A stretch of 64,000 bases of DNA from Apricaphanius iberus (taxonomy: Eukaryota > Chordata > Actinopteri > Cyprinodontiformes > Aphaniidae). The notes below the pieces were generated by a model. It was not told the DNA's origin and searched no databases. It was given only the letters and a program-made list of their open reading frames with translations. The stretch is taken from assembly GCA_028564705.1 (NCBI GenBank), contig JAPXFQ010000256.1, forward strand, positions 434,001 through 498,000. The letters run 5' to 3'. Positions 38,153 through 51,256 of this stretch are shown piece by piece. Each line of letters opens with the position of its first letter. Within the stretch, counting starts at the first letter, position 1. Position numbers and translations under genes: made by a program.

Positions 38153-38483
38153 GATGGAGGAGCTTCCAGTCCTTGTACCTGGAGTTGTGCTGCACAACCT
38201 TTTAAGTGCTGTCCTTCTGCTTTCAGATCAAACTGACAGTAAAGGCTCCTCCTTTTACACTCCACCCCCTTTAAAAAAACACTAGCAACACACTGCACAG
38301 GTCCAGGTAGTTCATTTATCAACCAGCCCAGAATATAAATTGTATCATAGCCTGGACAAAGGAAACTAATATTTTTCAGATAAGATTTAAAATGTTCTCT
38401 TATCTTAATAAAAATCCAACTTTACCAGAAGGATGTTACAATAAATCTTTACACTTTCCCAGTCTGGGCACAGTAGCCAAGTT

Positions 38484-38970
38484 CAGTGTCTCGCAAAGGG
38501 ATACATACTGTTTGAAATGGGAAGGAAATGTATGCTGAAAGGACAGGATTTACCAAAAATAATTGCAAATTAAAATCTCGATGCTTTTGTTGTTTTTATC
38601 TGTATATCAGTGTTTTTTTGTGGCCTCATGGAAAGGCGAACCTCTGCTCCACACTCAGGTCGTGTGCGGCCTCTAATAGACTTTCTTGCTGGGTTGTCCT
38701 CTATTTAGAACCCACCATATTTCCATCTGCTGTAACCAGCTCCTCTGTTCCCTGTAGAGAAAAAACAAGCCTCCCACAATATGATGCGGCCACCATCATA
38801 TTTTACCTTACCATCATGTCTTACATTGTATCAGGTTGACATACAAAGTTGGTCTTCTGCCACACAAAGCATTGTGGACCCCCCCCCCCCCCTTTATAAT
38901 TGTGTTGCTTTGTGCACCAGGTAACATCTGAATGCAATGGATTTTACTGACTTAATTAAGACAACATTTT
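38484..38970 (+). mobile_element. Tc1-like element remnant upstream of ociad2
   Basis: Begins CAGTGTCTCGCAAAGGGATACA, a decayed form of the common fish Tc1 terminus. It continues with antisense transposase-like sequence (GATGCGGCCACCATCATATT, CTTCTGCCACACAAAGCATT). Heavily diverged and shortened; no open frame. Confidence 0.55.
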
Positions 38971-40682
38971 AAAAGCACGTCTCATTTTCCTTCCACTTCA
39001 CATTTGTATGCTACTTTCCGTCAGTCTGTTACATATGCTTATGATATAAAAAGATTAAGGGGTATGACTAGTCTACTACTAACATTTACAATGTGTTGCA
39101 AACAGGATCACACAAACTACATGTTCTGACCAATGAAATCTCTGTACTCAACATTACCTTATACCTAGAGTACTAATAATTACTCATTCAGCCAGCCACA
39201 CCTTCATTTGAACTTGACGTTTGGTCTTATTTCCACAACACACCTTTCTTTGTGACTGAAATATGTAGACAGACTATAAGACTGACAGATAAAGACATGG
39301 GAACCATTGGTTTTACAAATGACAATTTGAGGTGGTGATAAAAGATCAAATGTATACAAGCACTTATTTATGCTGGATATTTAAATACATTTATGTGAGA
39401 TGTATTTAAGGACCTACGAACACTTAGTAATGATTAACTACTTTTTCTTTAGCATATGTGAAAACATGCAAACTCTCTGGTCCAAGTGCTGCAGATACAG
39501 TTTATGAGATATACCCCCCCCCCCCCCATAAATTTGGGACACACAATAAGTTAAAATGCTTGGAATTGTAAATGAAACACAATTACCCCATAGCAGTTAT
39601 TTCAGCTCTGCTCCTCAAAGCCCATTGCTCTGCATGATTTAGATATTTCCCTGCTTCAGCACAACTGATTTCAGTTGATGGCTGTGATTTTGCTGAACTG
39701 CAGTCATCTGAAATCTGTCCCGTTAAAGCAGTGAAACATCTAAAACATATTGTGCCAAAACTGTTTGTCTGTGTTCATACGCACACTGCACATGTCAAAT
39801 CAACATGTACGTTTGCGTTTGAGAGCGTCTATGTATCTGGCAGCGCTTACAAACTTACATGTAAATGCTTAACTTGATCAAACATTTAACCGCAGTGTGC
39901 CTTGAGGTCCAGACCTGGGGAAACATTGCCCTATTGCAGTGTTGTGTTCTTTGAGTTGAAGCTTCCAAGCCTGTGGGGAGTAATCCAGGATGATTTTTGT
40001 GAAGCGTGCATGGAGGCTCGTGTTTGACGTTTGAGGCCTTGCCAGCCGGCCGTACCACCTGACTGTTTCATGAACAAGGATACCGTTTTGCTCGTGATTT
40101 GAAACACAAGAGGCAGCAAAGATGCTTCTGTTTCCCGTCATATTTTGTTGCCGTGAAAACTAAAGAGATTTTCCTGTGTCTGTAGTGGTAACATTTTGAT
40201 ATGGTCCCCTGATAAGATTTCCACATAGTAAGTAATTACCAGAAACTAGAAAGTAAAAAACGGCGGATCATGTGTGCATATTTCATTCTTCTCATCTCTT
40301 GTGTTTTGAATTGTGTATTGTGTGCAAATAGACTTTGAGGCTGCAAAAAAACCCTAATCTATGCTGAGACAAGCCTGCCTGAAAAAAAAAAAAAAGACTA
40401 TGGTGGACCAAGCTCGCCTAAGTCATTGTAGGATGCAAATATTCATTGGATTAAAGGACAGAAAAAATTATTATGCCAAATTTTATAAACTTGCTGATGC
40501 ACATCTGTGGTCTGTGGAAGGGGATGCTTCTATGGCAGGCCAAATCCCCTCAAAGCTTTTATTTTTAGGTACAAATAAATATATTTTTGTCCCCTGTGAC
40601 ATAAGCACGATTACACAATAACACAAGCCCATTCACACCAAAACACTGTTTTTATTCCTCTTTTTCCTTTTGTACCAGGCCA

Positions 40683-40760
<78 letters not shown>

Positions 40761-41203
40761 GTTAATAATGCACTTTTATGCCTTCCAACAATTCCACCTG
40801 TAGGTAGATTTTAACAATGCAACAACTAAAGAAGGTGCAATCAAACAATCGTGATCAATTTAAAAATAAAAAAATATTTAAAACAGCAGATTTTATATGA
40901 TAGTCGTGATGTTAATTGTCTGTGATAAAGTGGGTTAATTTTAACACTAAAAGCAAACACTACCACGGACCCCACCACTTTTTCCCCATTGCCCTGCTGT
41001 GTTGATATTGAGCAAACCGATCCCATGCTTATCCTGTAAAGTAAATTAATAATCGAACAACCAATCAAATTTAATCGTGGGCTGGTTTTAAGATTTGCAC
41101 GAGGACACTTTGCTGATTGACATGCTGAAAGTTCAACCCGTTCATCGACCTCTGGCCAATCAATTTTGTTTCTTGGTCTATTTTTTTGAAGTGTCACTTA
41201 CAG
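38971..41203. other. Intergenic stretch between ociad2 and dcun1d4
   Basis: No gene recognised. Contains C-runs (39512-39526) and the TTA microsatellite listed separately. In human, CWH43 lies between OCIAD2 and DCUN1D4; no CWH43-like exon was seen here. Confidence 0.5.
40687..40760. repeat. TTA microsatellite
   Basis: About 25 uninterrupted TTA units (74 bp). Confidence 0.97.
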
Positions 41204-41287
41204 CAGCCAATGTCTGATAAGTACAGCGAGGAAGCCTGCAGAGCCTCCTCTCAGTCACTGGGTGTGCACCATTTTTCAACCGGCGAG
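41204..41287 (+). other. Candidate upstream first exon of dcun1d4 or unknown transcript
   Basis: Plus-strand sequence ending GGCGAG|GTAAGCGG, a consensus donor at 41288. An acceptor-like TTTTTTTGAAGTGTCACTTACAG precedes it, and CCAAT boxes lie at 41061, 41156 and 41207. It is open in one frame with ATG at 41210 (MSDKYSEEACRA...), ending in phase 0, with no homology I recognise. It may be an alternative 5' exon of dcun1d4, an unrelated exon, or chance. Confidence 0.3.
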
Positions 41288-42284
41288 GTAAGCGGCGATA
41301 TTTCTACACCATTTCAAAGTAGTCAAAAGCCAGGGCGTACCCTAGAATCTTGATGCCTTCTTCATATTATCCTGTGAAAGTACCAGGTTATCACTTCATC
41401 CTTGTGACTATCAGACATAACACAAACATATATAGTTTGTCAGAGGTGCTAATAAATAGTTCATGCTTGCAACTCTCGCTATGTTTTAATGCCAATTGGA
41501 GTTATTCAGTGACCTCTGACTTTTTTACTTTCCATGTGGGAATGGCACTTTTTTGGGGGGCACTATTGTATTTTGTATTGTATTTTGTATTTTAGCCTGG
41601 TCTCAAGAACATGAACATTCTCTGCGGGTTAGGGTTTCTGATTTAGGCATGACAAGGCGACGGCTGTCGGAGGAGCCCAGAGACCGTGACGATTCATATA
41701 GTAAAAGTAGTTCTTTAACAAGGCCCAGGACAAATAACACGCTTAAAAACCATTAAAAGATCCACAAAAATTTATCCTAAAAGAATGTAGAGATTTTAAG
41801 ATGGCTGAAATGTGTCTTAGTCAGGAAGACAGGTGTTGCTGACTTTTTTAGAAGTTGTAAAAACGATATGTGAAAAGCAGACTCACAAGAACAACTCCTA
41901 AAGACGGGGTATTTGTTACATCCAGGTTGAGCATGCTCTATTTGCATTCCCAAACAAAAGCTCCCAAAGAAAAGTCGCTCCATGGAGTATTCTTGGTGTG
42001 TTTTACAACTGGGATCTCAAAAATCTGACTTCCAATTACAAAGAGAACACACTGAGCAGCCTGGAGTGTTTCATTGTCCACATTCTGCATTAAATGAAAA
42101 ACATAGTAAAGGTTTCAGATATGAACAATGCATTTGCACTTCTGACGACGGTCTGTATCTAGTGTTAGATGCGTAGCCTTATAATATCTATTTGTGAAGA
42201 TACTCTTTTACTGTTTGAATGCATTGGAATTAACAATAAATACATTATGCTTATATAGTGCTTTGGATTTGCAACTGGAGCCCT

Positions 42285-42460
42285 GCTTACCAAGTGCGTG
42301 AGATGCCATTGATAACTCCTCCCACACCGCCTCGGCCGGCTAATACGCCGGCTAACTGTAAAAGAACGCGCCCACCGTCTACGGGCGTCGCTTACGCTGG
42401 TAAGGCCCGCCTATTGGCCGGTGTACGGACTTCCCACAGACAGTTGTATGTTTCATAAAA
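42285..42460 (+). promoter_or_regulatory. dcun1d4: dcun1d4 promoter and 5' UTR
   Basis: GC-rich, CpG-containing sequence immediately before the confirmed start codon. It carries GC-box-like motifs (AACGCGCCCACC, AGGCCCGCC) and an inverted CCAAT box in TATTGGCCGG (42413-42417). CpG enrichment continues into intron 1 to about 43100. Transcription start is not determinable. Confidence 0.6.
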
Positions 42461-45400
42461 ATGCACTCTGATGCGGCAAGTAAGTAGAAGCGTTTGCGAG
42501 GGGTTTTCAGCGGTAAAACGTTGTGTTTCTCGGCCACAGAGTCCTGGGTCAGATAGAGGGAAGCGTGTTTCCACATCGGCTTTTGTCCCGTGGCTCCGTG
42601 GGGTTTGATGAATTCCGTGTTATTTGCAGCCCTCTTTGTATTTGCCAGCACTGTCTGGGGGCGACAACAAAGGACGGACGGCTACTGTATTTTCACATGT
42701 TTTGAGGCTGCGGGAGGTTAAATAAGACACTTCACGATCATCTGCCGTGGGGGGGTTTCTTGTTGTGCATTCGGCGTTCGATCAAATTCCGCCGACGTTG
42801 TTTAAGTTCGGATTGTTTTCGGTGGTAATCGGGGAGTTGTGGCGTTTTAAAAACGTCGTTCCCGATTCCCCTCGGGATCCCTTTAGCTCAAACTTGACAC
42901 CGACGTAATGTCAACGTTAATCGGACCATTTTGTGGCCGGCTGCGGACTGTTGGGGAGAATGAAAATTGTGACGCAGTTGTCTAAAACATCTTTGGCTGC
43001 CTGCTGCAGCGTCCGCTGTCGCTCTCTGCGTCACCCGCATCAGCTGCTGCAAAAACGTCTGCGCAGTGCTTTCCTACCAGCAGCCGTAGAGCCATACATT
43101 TTTTAATCTATGTAAAACGTATTCAGACAGTCAAGGGGGAAAATGTTGGGGGGTAGACTGGGTCTGAGAGAAGTAGTTGTTTTTGGGGAAGCCCTGGGAG
43201 TTGTAGTTCCGTATCCCGAGCGGAGTTGAAGCCCTTAACGGCGTCAGCCATCAAGGAGAACTACAACACCCAGAAGCCCCAACGCTCTGGATACTTTGTA
43301 AACTCTCGGTGCAAGTTGCTTGTCTTGGACTGCTATTTTAGGTACGCAGCTAGTGCCTTCCGTTCGTCTCAATGCGTTGTGTATTTTAGCCGAAATCCGG
43401 CTTCTAGAAGCAAATCGGCACTCGAGAGTTTTAAATGTGAAAAATCGGCTGTATTTAGATAATGGCAGGCTTGGTTAAATGGCCGAATACGTCCGAGTTG
43501 AGGGAGACACCTTCTGCAGTTTAAAAGACTTGATTCGGGGATCATGTGTTGATTACTAACCCAAAAAATAGCTATAAAACACAACGATTCTCCCCTCGTA
43601 TTCGTTTGTTATATCTCATAATTTATTACCAACATTAGGTTGTAGTAGAATAGTTATATAGTTTAGAATTTAAACCAGTATGTTTTTCTTTCTTTCTTGT
43701 GGACCTAGATTTTCAGCTGAATTCCCATCTGACTACATTAGCCAGTATCCACAAGATCCATCACACCTTACACAGGCTGGTAAATATCTGCTGTCACTGA
43801 TTTTTGAGTTCAAATTCTGCTGAATATATCAAGCCATGCTTAAACATCTTTATCTTTGCTAGAATCTGACTGAAGACGTCGGACAGGACAGCCACCCATC
43901 AGGTAAACCCATCGATGTGTGAAGCGGACATATTTGTTGGCGTCCCTGATTGTCCGTGAAAGGCCTTCAAGTAAATTAGTCGTAATCTGGGGGGGAAAAC
44001 CCTCTTTTCAGAGTTTGATAGTAGAATGCTTCAGCGTAATTGTTGTGTACCACTTCCTTTTTAGTAAAAAGTTAGACCACACACAGAAGGATATTCTTTG
44101 ACTGCTCATCTTTCTACCATCTCTTGATGCATAACACTGGCTCCACAATTCTTTGCTCCTGTTTTGTAAAAAAAAAAATAATAAAAAAAAAAATGCTTGA
44201 CTTTGATGGAGCAAGCTCAAGAGTCCAGATGAAGTCTGTCTGTTATGGTAGGACAGTAAAAAAATAATCTCTTCGTGGCATGCTCCCTCAACACCTGGTT
44301 GGCATGTAGGTGGTTCCATCCTGCTCCCTGAGCATGGTGTAGAACCGTAGGTGATCGGTCCAGCCTGTAGGCCAGTATTGTTGGAGGATCACCTATAAGA
44401 AGTTGGGATTTTTCTGCGTTGGTTAAATGTTTTCAAATCGGAGTTTACATTCTTAAACTGCTATATAAATAAATCGAATCGAAATAATGAAAGATGCATT
44501 TTTTTAAGGGTTTTTACACACCTTTTACGAGGGATGTGAACAAATATGGCCGATACGCGCCGCAGGGTTTCTTTGCCGTCAACATGTGTGTCATTATTAG
44601 GGTCAGCCAGTGGTCAGGTGTGCGTTTGTGTGACCGAGGCAGCGCTGTTAATAATCCTCCGTTTATTCTCCCACCTTCCCAGCCTGCTGCTCTAGAGCCA
44701 TGCCGCCGAGAAAAAAGAGGAGACCTTCCGCTGGAGACGACATGTCAGCCAAGAAAAGTCGCCAAGACAGGTGGGAGATTCTGTTCGGGGAAAAGAGAAT
44801 TTTACACGCGATGGCACGCTCCGTTCAGAAACCTCAATTTGTTTTATTGGGACTTTATGATCGACCAATCCCAAAGTAGTGCACAACGCTGAGGTAGAAG
44901 AATTTGGTGGATAGTTTAAAATCAACACAAGAGTCTAAAAACTCGTTACTTTGAGTTTTCCTCACACAAATCACATTCTGGAAATCTATAATATATTTGG
45001 TCAGTCGATGCCTGCACCATTTCTTTAGTTGCTGAGATGCTAGAGTTCACAGAGAGTGCCGAGGGAGGGATTGTGCCGCAGCAAAGTGAGAAAAGGGCTT
45101 GAATGATGGTAATCATCAGTATTGCAATTCAAATAAATTTATTTATAAAGCGCTTTAGCGTGACAGAGTCAAAACAAAGCGCTGTAAAGTAAAAACAAAG
45201 CGCTGTAAAAAAAAAAAATCACGAACACAGTTTAAAAATCAGGCCATATTAATAAATAACCATTTAAAACATCAAAACAGATGAAGTAAAAACAGAAGTA
45301 AAAATTAATAATAAATAACATAACCCACACAAAGCAGTTTCTCAGACTGTATCTGACACTGACGATAAAATTCAGTATTTTCCTGACAGTCATGCAGCTG

Positions 45401-47375
45401 TACTCCAACTTTTTCATAAAGGCCAGGTTTTTCGGAGTGCAGCACAAGTAGCTGAGTCTGCAGATTTCAGCTGGTGCTCCCTGCAGCTCCTCCAGAGTTA
45501 CTACGGCCATCATTGTCTCTTTGATTGAGTCAGTCAGTCACATAAATTCCAAATAAAATGTGTCGAAGTTTGTCTTTGTAGCGTAAACCACCTCAGCCAC
45601 TTTCACAGGCTGCGCTGTGTAGATGGACCTGACTGTCTCCCCATCTGCAGCATTTTCAGAAAACACGAGACCTCACAGATCCGGGAGGAGGAGACGTTTT
45701 CCAGTAAAAGGTGCTTGGAGTGGTTCTACGAGTATGCAGGTAAGCAACTTACCTCGACTCGTCCATCACCGCTGTGTGATCGTAGCGTTCCCGAGGCGAA
45801 CTGATGTCGTCCGTTTATCCAAACCAGGCTGCGACGACGTCGTGGGTCCAGAAGGCATCGAGAAGTTCTGTGAGGACATCGGAGTGGAGCCAGAGAATGT
45901 ACGCAATTCTTTTCTTCTTTTGTCTGTTTTTCTTTTCAGCTGATTAATCCTGAGTTATTCAACCCTGCTCTTCAAGAACCAGGTTTGGAAAACTCCAGAT
46001 TAATCTATTATCAGAAATAAGTCTGTGTTTGCATCACTCCTTCAAGGTGACTATTTGTGGATAAATTTGATCTAAATATCTTTTGCTAGAGCTGCTAAAA
46101 GCAGATGGTTGACCCAGTTAATTAGGCAGTAGTATTATCCGGCTACTCTTGGTACACAACATGGCTTTTTCTTGTTATATTTTCTGTCAGCGTTGGGTCT
46201 TGCATGCAAGCTTACCAAAACTTCTGCAAAAGATGGTGGAACAACCCTAAAATCTATGTGTCAGAATCAAATTTAACCCCCGTTGAAGGCGGTCCTGAAG
46301 CTCTGTGCTTCCTCTGAACCTTTCAGGACTGACCTCTGGTTCTGCCATTCATCGCTGTCCAGCCTGAGCTCATTTAAACTTCTCCCAGACAACCCCCTAA
46401 AACCTCCAACCTTCCGTCACTGTATTATCAGTTATTGTTCAGCTGGTCCTCGAAGTCCAGTAACAGCCCGCCAAGGAATCGCTCCTGTTTAACAATTTAA
46501 GCGATTTTTTTTTTTTTTTTTTTTTTTTTCCCCCAGGTGGTGATGCTCGTCCTCGCTTGGAAGCTGGATGCTCAGAGTATGGGCTATTTCACTCTTCAGG
46601 AGTGGCTAAGAGGAATGGGCTCACTGCAGTAAGCCAGCCGCAGTCTTTTCTTAAAATCTGATTTATTCGCTTCTGTGTTGTTCTTCGTAGAGTCGTTTTA
46701 AGTGTTGAACACGTCAGAGGTACTTCTGCTGTTTTTCAGGTGTGACTCCACTGAGAGGTTGAGGAATTCGCTCGACTACCTGAGGTCTGTGCTGAACGAC
46801 AGCACCAGTTTTAAGCTCATCTACAGATACGCCTTTGATTTTGCTCGGGTGAGTCATGAGAAGTCGGTTGCAAAAGCGTGCTCGCATTAAGCAACATCCC
46901 ATTTTAATTGATTTCAACTGATTAGGAAAGGCCCGAGTGACCAGTGGTTACGCAACACTGTTCGTTTTTGAAAGCTTTCATATTTACTAAATTTAATCCA
47001 TTTGAGAAATGTAAAAATTATTTACTTGTAAAAAATCAATTCCGGTTTGACTTTTAATGCCTGAGATGTTTATTTACCAACATGAATCCACTGTTACCGT
47101 AATGCATGATTCAGTGTCCCTTTTTTCTGCTCCAGCCACTAGCCTCAATGTATTTTATATCAACATCCAAAAACAAATTAAGTTGAATTTAGATTGTGCC
47201 CCTTATACTCACACAGTGCCTATATAAATCAAAACAAAATTCACAAGTATTCACCCCCTTGTATCTTTAACTTCTTTGGTGTTTTTACAAATCTGTCGTG
47301 GTCAATGCAATTTGGCTCTTTTTTTTTCTGGGAATAAATGACAGAAACGCGCCTTTTAATATTAAAGTGGAAACC

Positions 47376-47413
<38 letters not shown>

Positions 47414-50377
47414 ATGACAAATAAAAACATTTAACAAAAAAGTTAAGTTGCTTCAGCAGCTGATTTGGGAGAGACGCTGCAGACAACTGCCGCTCAGGTT
47501 TTTTACCCGTTAAAACTTTATGGCATAGTGGCAAAGAGAGAGGCCCTGTCGAAGAAAACTTGTTTCCCAAAAGGCACATGGCAGAAGCCGAAGAAATTTC
47601 TTTGGTGTGAGACCAAAATGAAGCTTTCTGGGCATCCGAGAAGACGCTACGTTTGGCCGACGCCAAACACTTTACATCACCACAAATGCACCACCGTCCC
47701 TGCTGTGAAGCATGTTGGTGGGGGCGTCATGCTGTGGGGGATGGCAGAAGCTAGAAATGAATGCAGCAAAAATATTGGGAAATTTGTTTCCATCTTCAAG
47801 AGAGCCACGGCTTTATAGAACGTTCGTTTCTAGCAAAACGACCCAAAGCATCTGGCTAAAGCTACCCGGAAATGCTTTGAAGAGAACAAGGTGGATGGCC
47901 TAGTGCGGACATCTATCTAACAGAGAATTATTTGAAGGACCTGAAAGGGGGTGTCCACAGCTGATCCCCACAGAAACTGACCGCTTGAACAGTTTAGCAC
48001 AAAAAAAAAAAATCTAACTGAAGCATCCAGATGTGCAAGCCTATTTGAGACCTATTCATGCTCTAATGTTATGTTTCATATTTGTATTTAATTGTCAATA
48101 TTTGGTAGAAATAAGTTTTGACTTTGAGATCTCAAATTTTGTTTATCATTTATTTATTGAAGCGTTACAACATTCAAGGCGGTGAGTATGTTTTATAGGC
48201 ACTCTACCCCTAAATGAATTTCATCACAAGCAGCTGCCTTGAAAAGTAATCAGTAAATGGTCTATCACTGTGTAATATCCTCAGTATAAAGCCAGCTGTT
48301 CTTTGAGGACCTCAGAGGCAGTTTTGAGAATACAGTGGAGTCCCGTTATTGGCATGAGTCACGGAACATGTCGCCTGTAAGTAGCCAAAGGGCCAATCAG
48401 CACCCAAGGAAAATACAGAAGGCTCATTGATTAGCTGCTCTTCAAACAGCAGCCAATAGTGTGTAAGCTAGCATTGGGGCTAGATAGTTCAGTTTCCCAA
48501 GCTGCATTTTCCTTCAAAATTTGTTTTTACAAAATTCTGCAAATGGTTGGATTTTCCACGAATAGTTTGTTGTTGCATATTCAACAGAGAAAATTGCTAA
48601 TTTAACGGGCTTATATCATGTTGTTTTACATTTTTCAACGTTTGCAATAGAATGATATATGATAAAATGTTAGCGTCGGTGTAATATAGTATTAATTTGT
48701 CCTGAAATTTAAATTGTTACCTGGATTTATTGTTGGACAGGCAAGTAAAACGCCTTGTTTCTCTGTAATACCCCTCCTGTCCCCTTGTCTCCCCTCATAG
48801 GGAGCAATGCGCCGCTTTGACTGTTTGAACAGAGATTAAATGGTGCCCAATCAGACTTTAGACGGAGCCCAAACCACAGCTGCTGAGTCCAGAAACAATC
48901 TTTCCAGCCTAGTATATAAAAAAAGCCATGAGTGTTGTTTGCACCCATTTACTTAACATTCTGAGATGCTACAGATCAATTAATTAACCACACAATACTG
49001 TTATAAGATCACATAAGCAGCCTAATAAATGGCTAATGCACATTAGCATGTAGCTACTTCTCCGTCTAATCCATCAGGCGTCTTTGTTTTTGGAAGTGAT
49101 CCAGCTGCTGTTCTTTAGGAATATAGAATAAAGTCCTGTAATCCATGCAGACAAACGGCGATGCGGACACCTAGCACTTCCTAGTGTTCATATAGTGCTG
49201 TAAAATAATGCTGCATTCCAGTTAAACTTTCCAAATCGGAAATCTTGCAGTTGTCTCGCGTCATTTCACAGAGACACGCCCCCATTAGGTCGGAAATTTT
49301 GAGCTCCAACTCGGGTTTGTACTATGTTGGTAATTTCAATGTAGTTTTTTAATGCTCTTCCACACTTGGCTACATTTCTGCTTTAATCCGATCACCAATT
49401 TATACATCGCACGGCCTTGCTGTGCGTGCAATACAATGTAAACCTTCGTTTTTCATGCTGGTCTGCTGAAGATGCTATGTCGCTAACAACAATAACAATG
49501 ACTAGCCTGCCCGTCGACAGCTGCTGCCCTCAAAGTGTCCATGTTCCATGTGAGACAAACTGGAACGCTTTAAGTGGGGAATTACGTCACGTTCTCGTGT
49601 ACAGCAACTCGGACACCCGAGTATCCAAGACAAATGGAATGCAGCATAAGTCACTATATGAACATGTTTTCCAGGAGAGGGCGGTGCAGCTGCTCAGAGA
49701 GCACGATTGAGGAGGATTACTCAGAAATTAAGCCAAAAACCACTCTGGTGGGTTTGTTATGGTTAAAAACTCCCAAAACTTGATTTTGCATGTTATAGGC
49801 CCTTTAACTGAGAGGAAATCTGCTAAAGTTGAACAGATGTGAGTACTCCTTTGATTATAAAGCTGAGTCCGTATAGTACAGAGTACATGTTTAAACTGTG
49901 GTTGCTATTCTGCCTGGATTTTTACATGAATGTTTTTTGGTGTTTTGATTGAACAGGAAAAAGATCAGAGGAGTTTGGACTTGAACACAGCAAAGTGTAT
50001 GCTGGGCCTTCTTCTGGGGAAAACATGGCCTCTGTTTCCGGTGTTTAATCAGTTTTTAGAGGTGAGCATATCACTGATGTTGCACACGTAGCTCCAGAGA
50101 ATCGAACTAATCTGAGGCATTTTTCTTTTTCTTAGCAATCCAAGTACAAGGTCATCAACAAAGACCAGTGGTGCAATGTTTTAGAGTTCAGCAGGACAAT
50201 CAATCTGGACCTTAGTAACTATGACGAAGACGGTGCCTGTAAGTGAACACCTGACTGAAAACGAAGGCATCATACTGATTTGCTGTAGCCATAATGGTTC
50301 TTTGTCTCTTCCCTTCCTCAGGGCCCGTTTTGTTGGATGAGTTTGTGGAATGGTACAAGGAAAGACAGATGTCATAG
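42461..50377 (+). CDS. dcun1d4: DCN1-like protein 4 (defective in cullin neddylation 1 domain-containing 4), complete, eleven coding exons
   Basis: Exons: 42461-42479, 43709-43779, 43863-43902, 44683-44770, 45651-45739, 45828-45898, 46537-46628, 46740-46848, 49957-50061, 50136-50238 and 50322-50377. Phases agree throughout and give 280 residues (human 292). The start MHSDAANFQLNSHL aligns with the human N-terminus, which fixes the ATG. A basic stretch PPRKKRRP (about 51-58) is the nuclear localisation signal. The PONY/DCUN1 domain runs from about residue 93 ([14 protein letters not shown]) to the end, and includes [20 protein letters not shown] and the C-terminal neddylation-binding part [23 protein letters not shown]1-like proteins bind cullins and the NEDD8-E2 and speed cullin neddylation; member 4 is nuclear. 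Met50 begins MPPRKKRRP and could serve as an alternative start. Intron 8 (46849-49956) holds a Tc1-like element; intron 4 holds a LINE-like tail near 45123-45215. No oddities in the coding sequence. Confidence 0.96.
43194..43277. promoter_or_regulatory. Inverted pair of ZNF143/SBS-like motifs in dcun1d4 intron 1
   Basis: CTGGGAGTTGTAGTTCC (43194-43210) and AACTACAACACCCAGAAGC (43259-43277) are facing copies of the ACTACAANTCCCAG-type motif bound by ZNF143. Their position in the CpG-rich region downstream of exon 1 suggests a promoter-associated element or a second start site. Confidence 0.55.
47214..48203 (+). mobile_element. Tc1-like element in dcun1d4 intron 8
   Basis: Left end CAGTGCCTATATAAATC with AAGTATTCACCCCCTTG nearby; the right end reverse-complements to AGTGCCTATAAAACATACTC. 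The plus strand has transposase remnants, including CATCACCACAAATGCACCAC and GTGAAGCATGTTGGTGGGGG (giving [14 protein letters not shown]). Several frameshifts and a poly-T run (47379-47408) break the frame. About 990 bp, internally deleted relative to a full element. Confidence 0.75.
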
Positions 50378-50960
50378 CTGCAGATGGAAACAAAAACAAA
50401 AAAAGTTACTGTGACCACCGCAACTGAGTATCAACAACCAATAAGCAGAACACAACACAATGGGTAAAAGCAGTGACAGTTTGTGCCTCCTGGTAAAAGA
50501 AGGGGTTCGGGCTGTGGGTGGGTGGGGGGGGGGGGGGGTTTGCAGCTCGGAGTGTTTGCTGACACCCACCCCCTTCCCAACTCCCAGGGTTGGAGGAGAG
50601 CTGTGTTCTCGTAGAGTCATGATCCCTATAGAAGTTGCATTGTGGGTAGGTTGCTGCAGTCCCTCCCCCACCAGTGGCGTTGCTCTCTGTCACTGTGAAA
50701 CCAACAGAAGCGACCATTCTTGCATTGCATTCGAGTCTTAAACAGGATCACTTGGACCTAGCTGCACACAAGTATTAAAGACCCGTGCAATGAACTTAAA
50801 ACTTGAGCTCCTCGGAACAGATGGCACCAACTACTGTTTGTGGTTTTAGTTTAGTGTCGTAGTTCTAAAAGCACACTGTGTCAAAGGGTTGACTGCAGGT
50901 TTCTGATGCCTGCGTCGTTTACTATCAATAAAAGCCAGTTCTTTCTTTCCCTTCATTACT
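50378..50960 (+). other. dcun1d4: dcun1d4 3' UTR with proximal polyadenylation signal
   Basis: The stop codon TAG ends at 50377. AATAAA at 50927-50932 is the first canonical signal, so a 3' UTR of about 570 bases is expected. Further AATAAA signals at 53659 and 53888-53893 could give a longer transcript reaching close to lrrc66. Confidence 0.6.
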
Positions 50961-51256
50961 TCTTTGCTGCCCCCTCCCGTTGTTTTGCTAATAATAACTT
51001 TCTGCTAGCCCTGTGCAAAGACTTCAGACCTCATCACACCAAACAAATCAGCATTGCTGCTTACTAACTCTTACCACAGTGCAACGCTGAGCCACCAGTG
51101 CTCTACTCTGCTTTTTTTTTTTTTTTTTTGGTCCAAAGACCAATCTATGTGTCTACGCTGTGTAGATAAGAGTATTACTGTGCCTCAAAACATGGAAGTC
51201 GCTTTTTGTGTGCCACGCAGATACCAACAAACCCAAACATAAATACGTGTGACACT

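Noticed and set aside
44494..44892. 132-codon plus-strand frame around dcun1d4 exon 4
   Set aside because: It is a different frame from the real exon (44683-44770) and runs through both introns.
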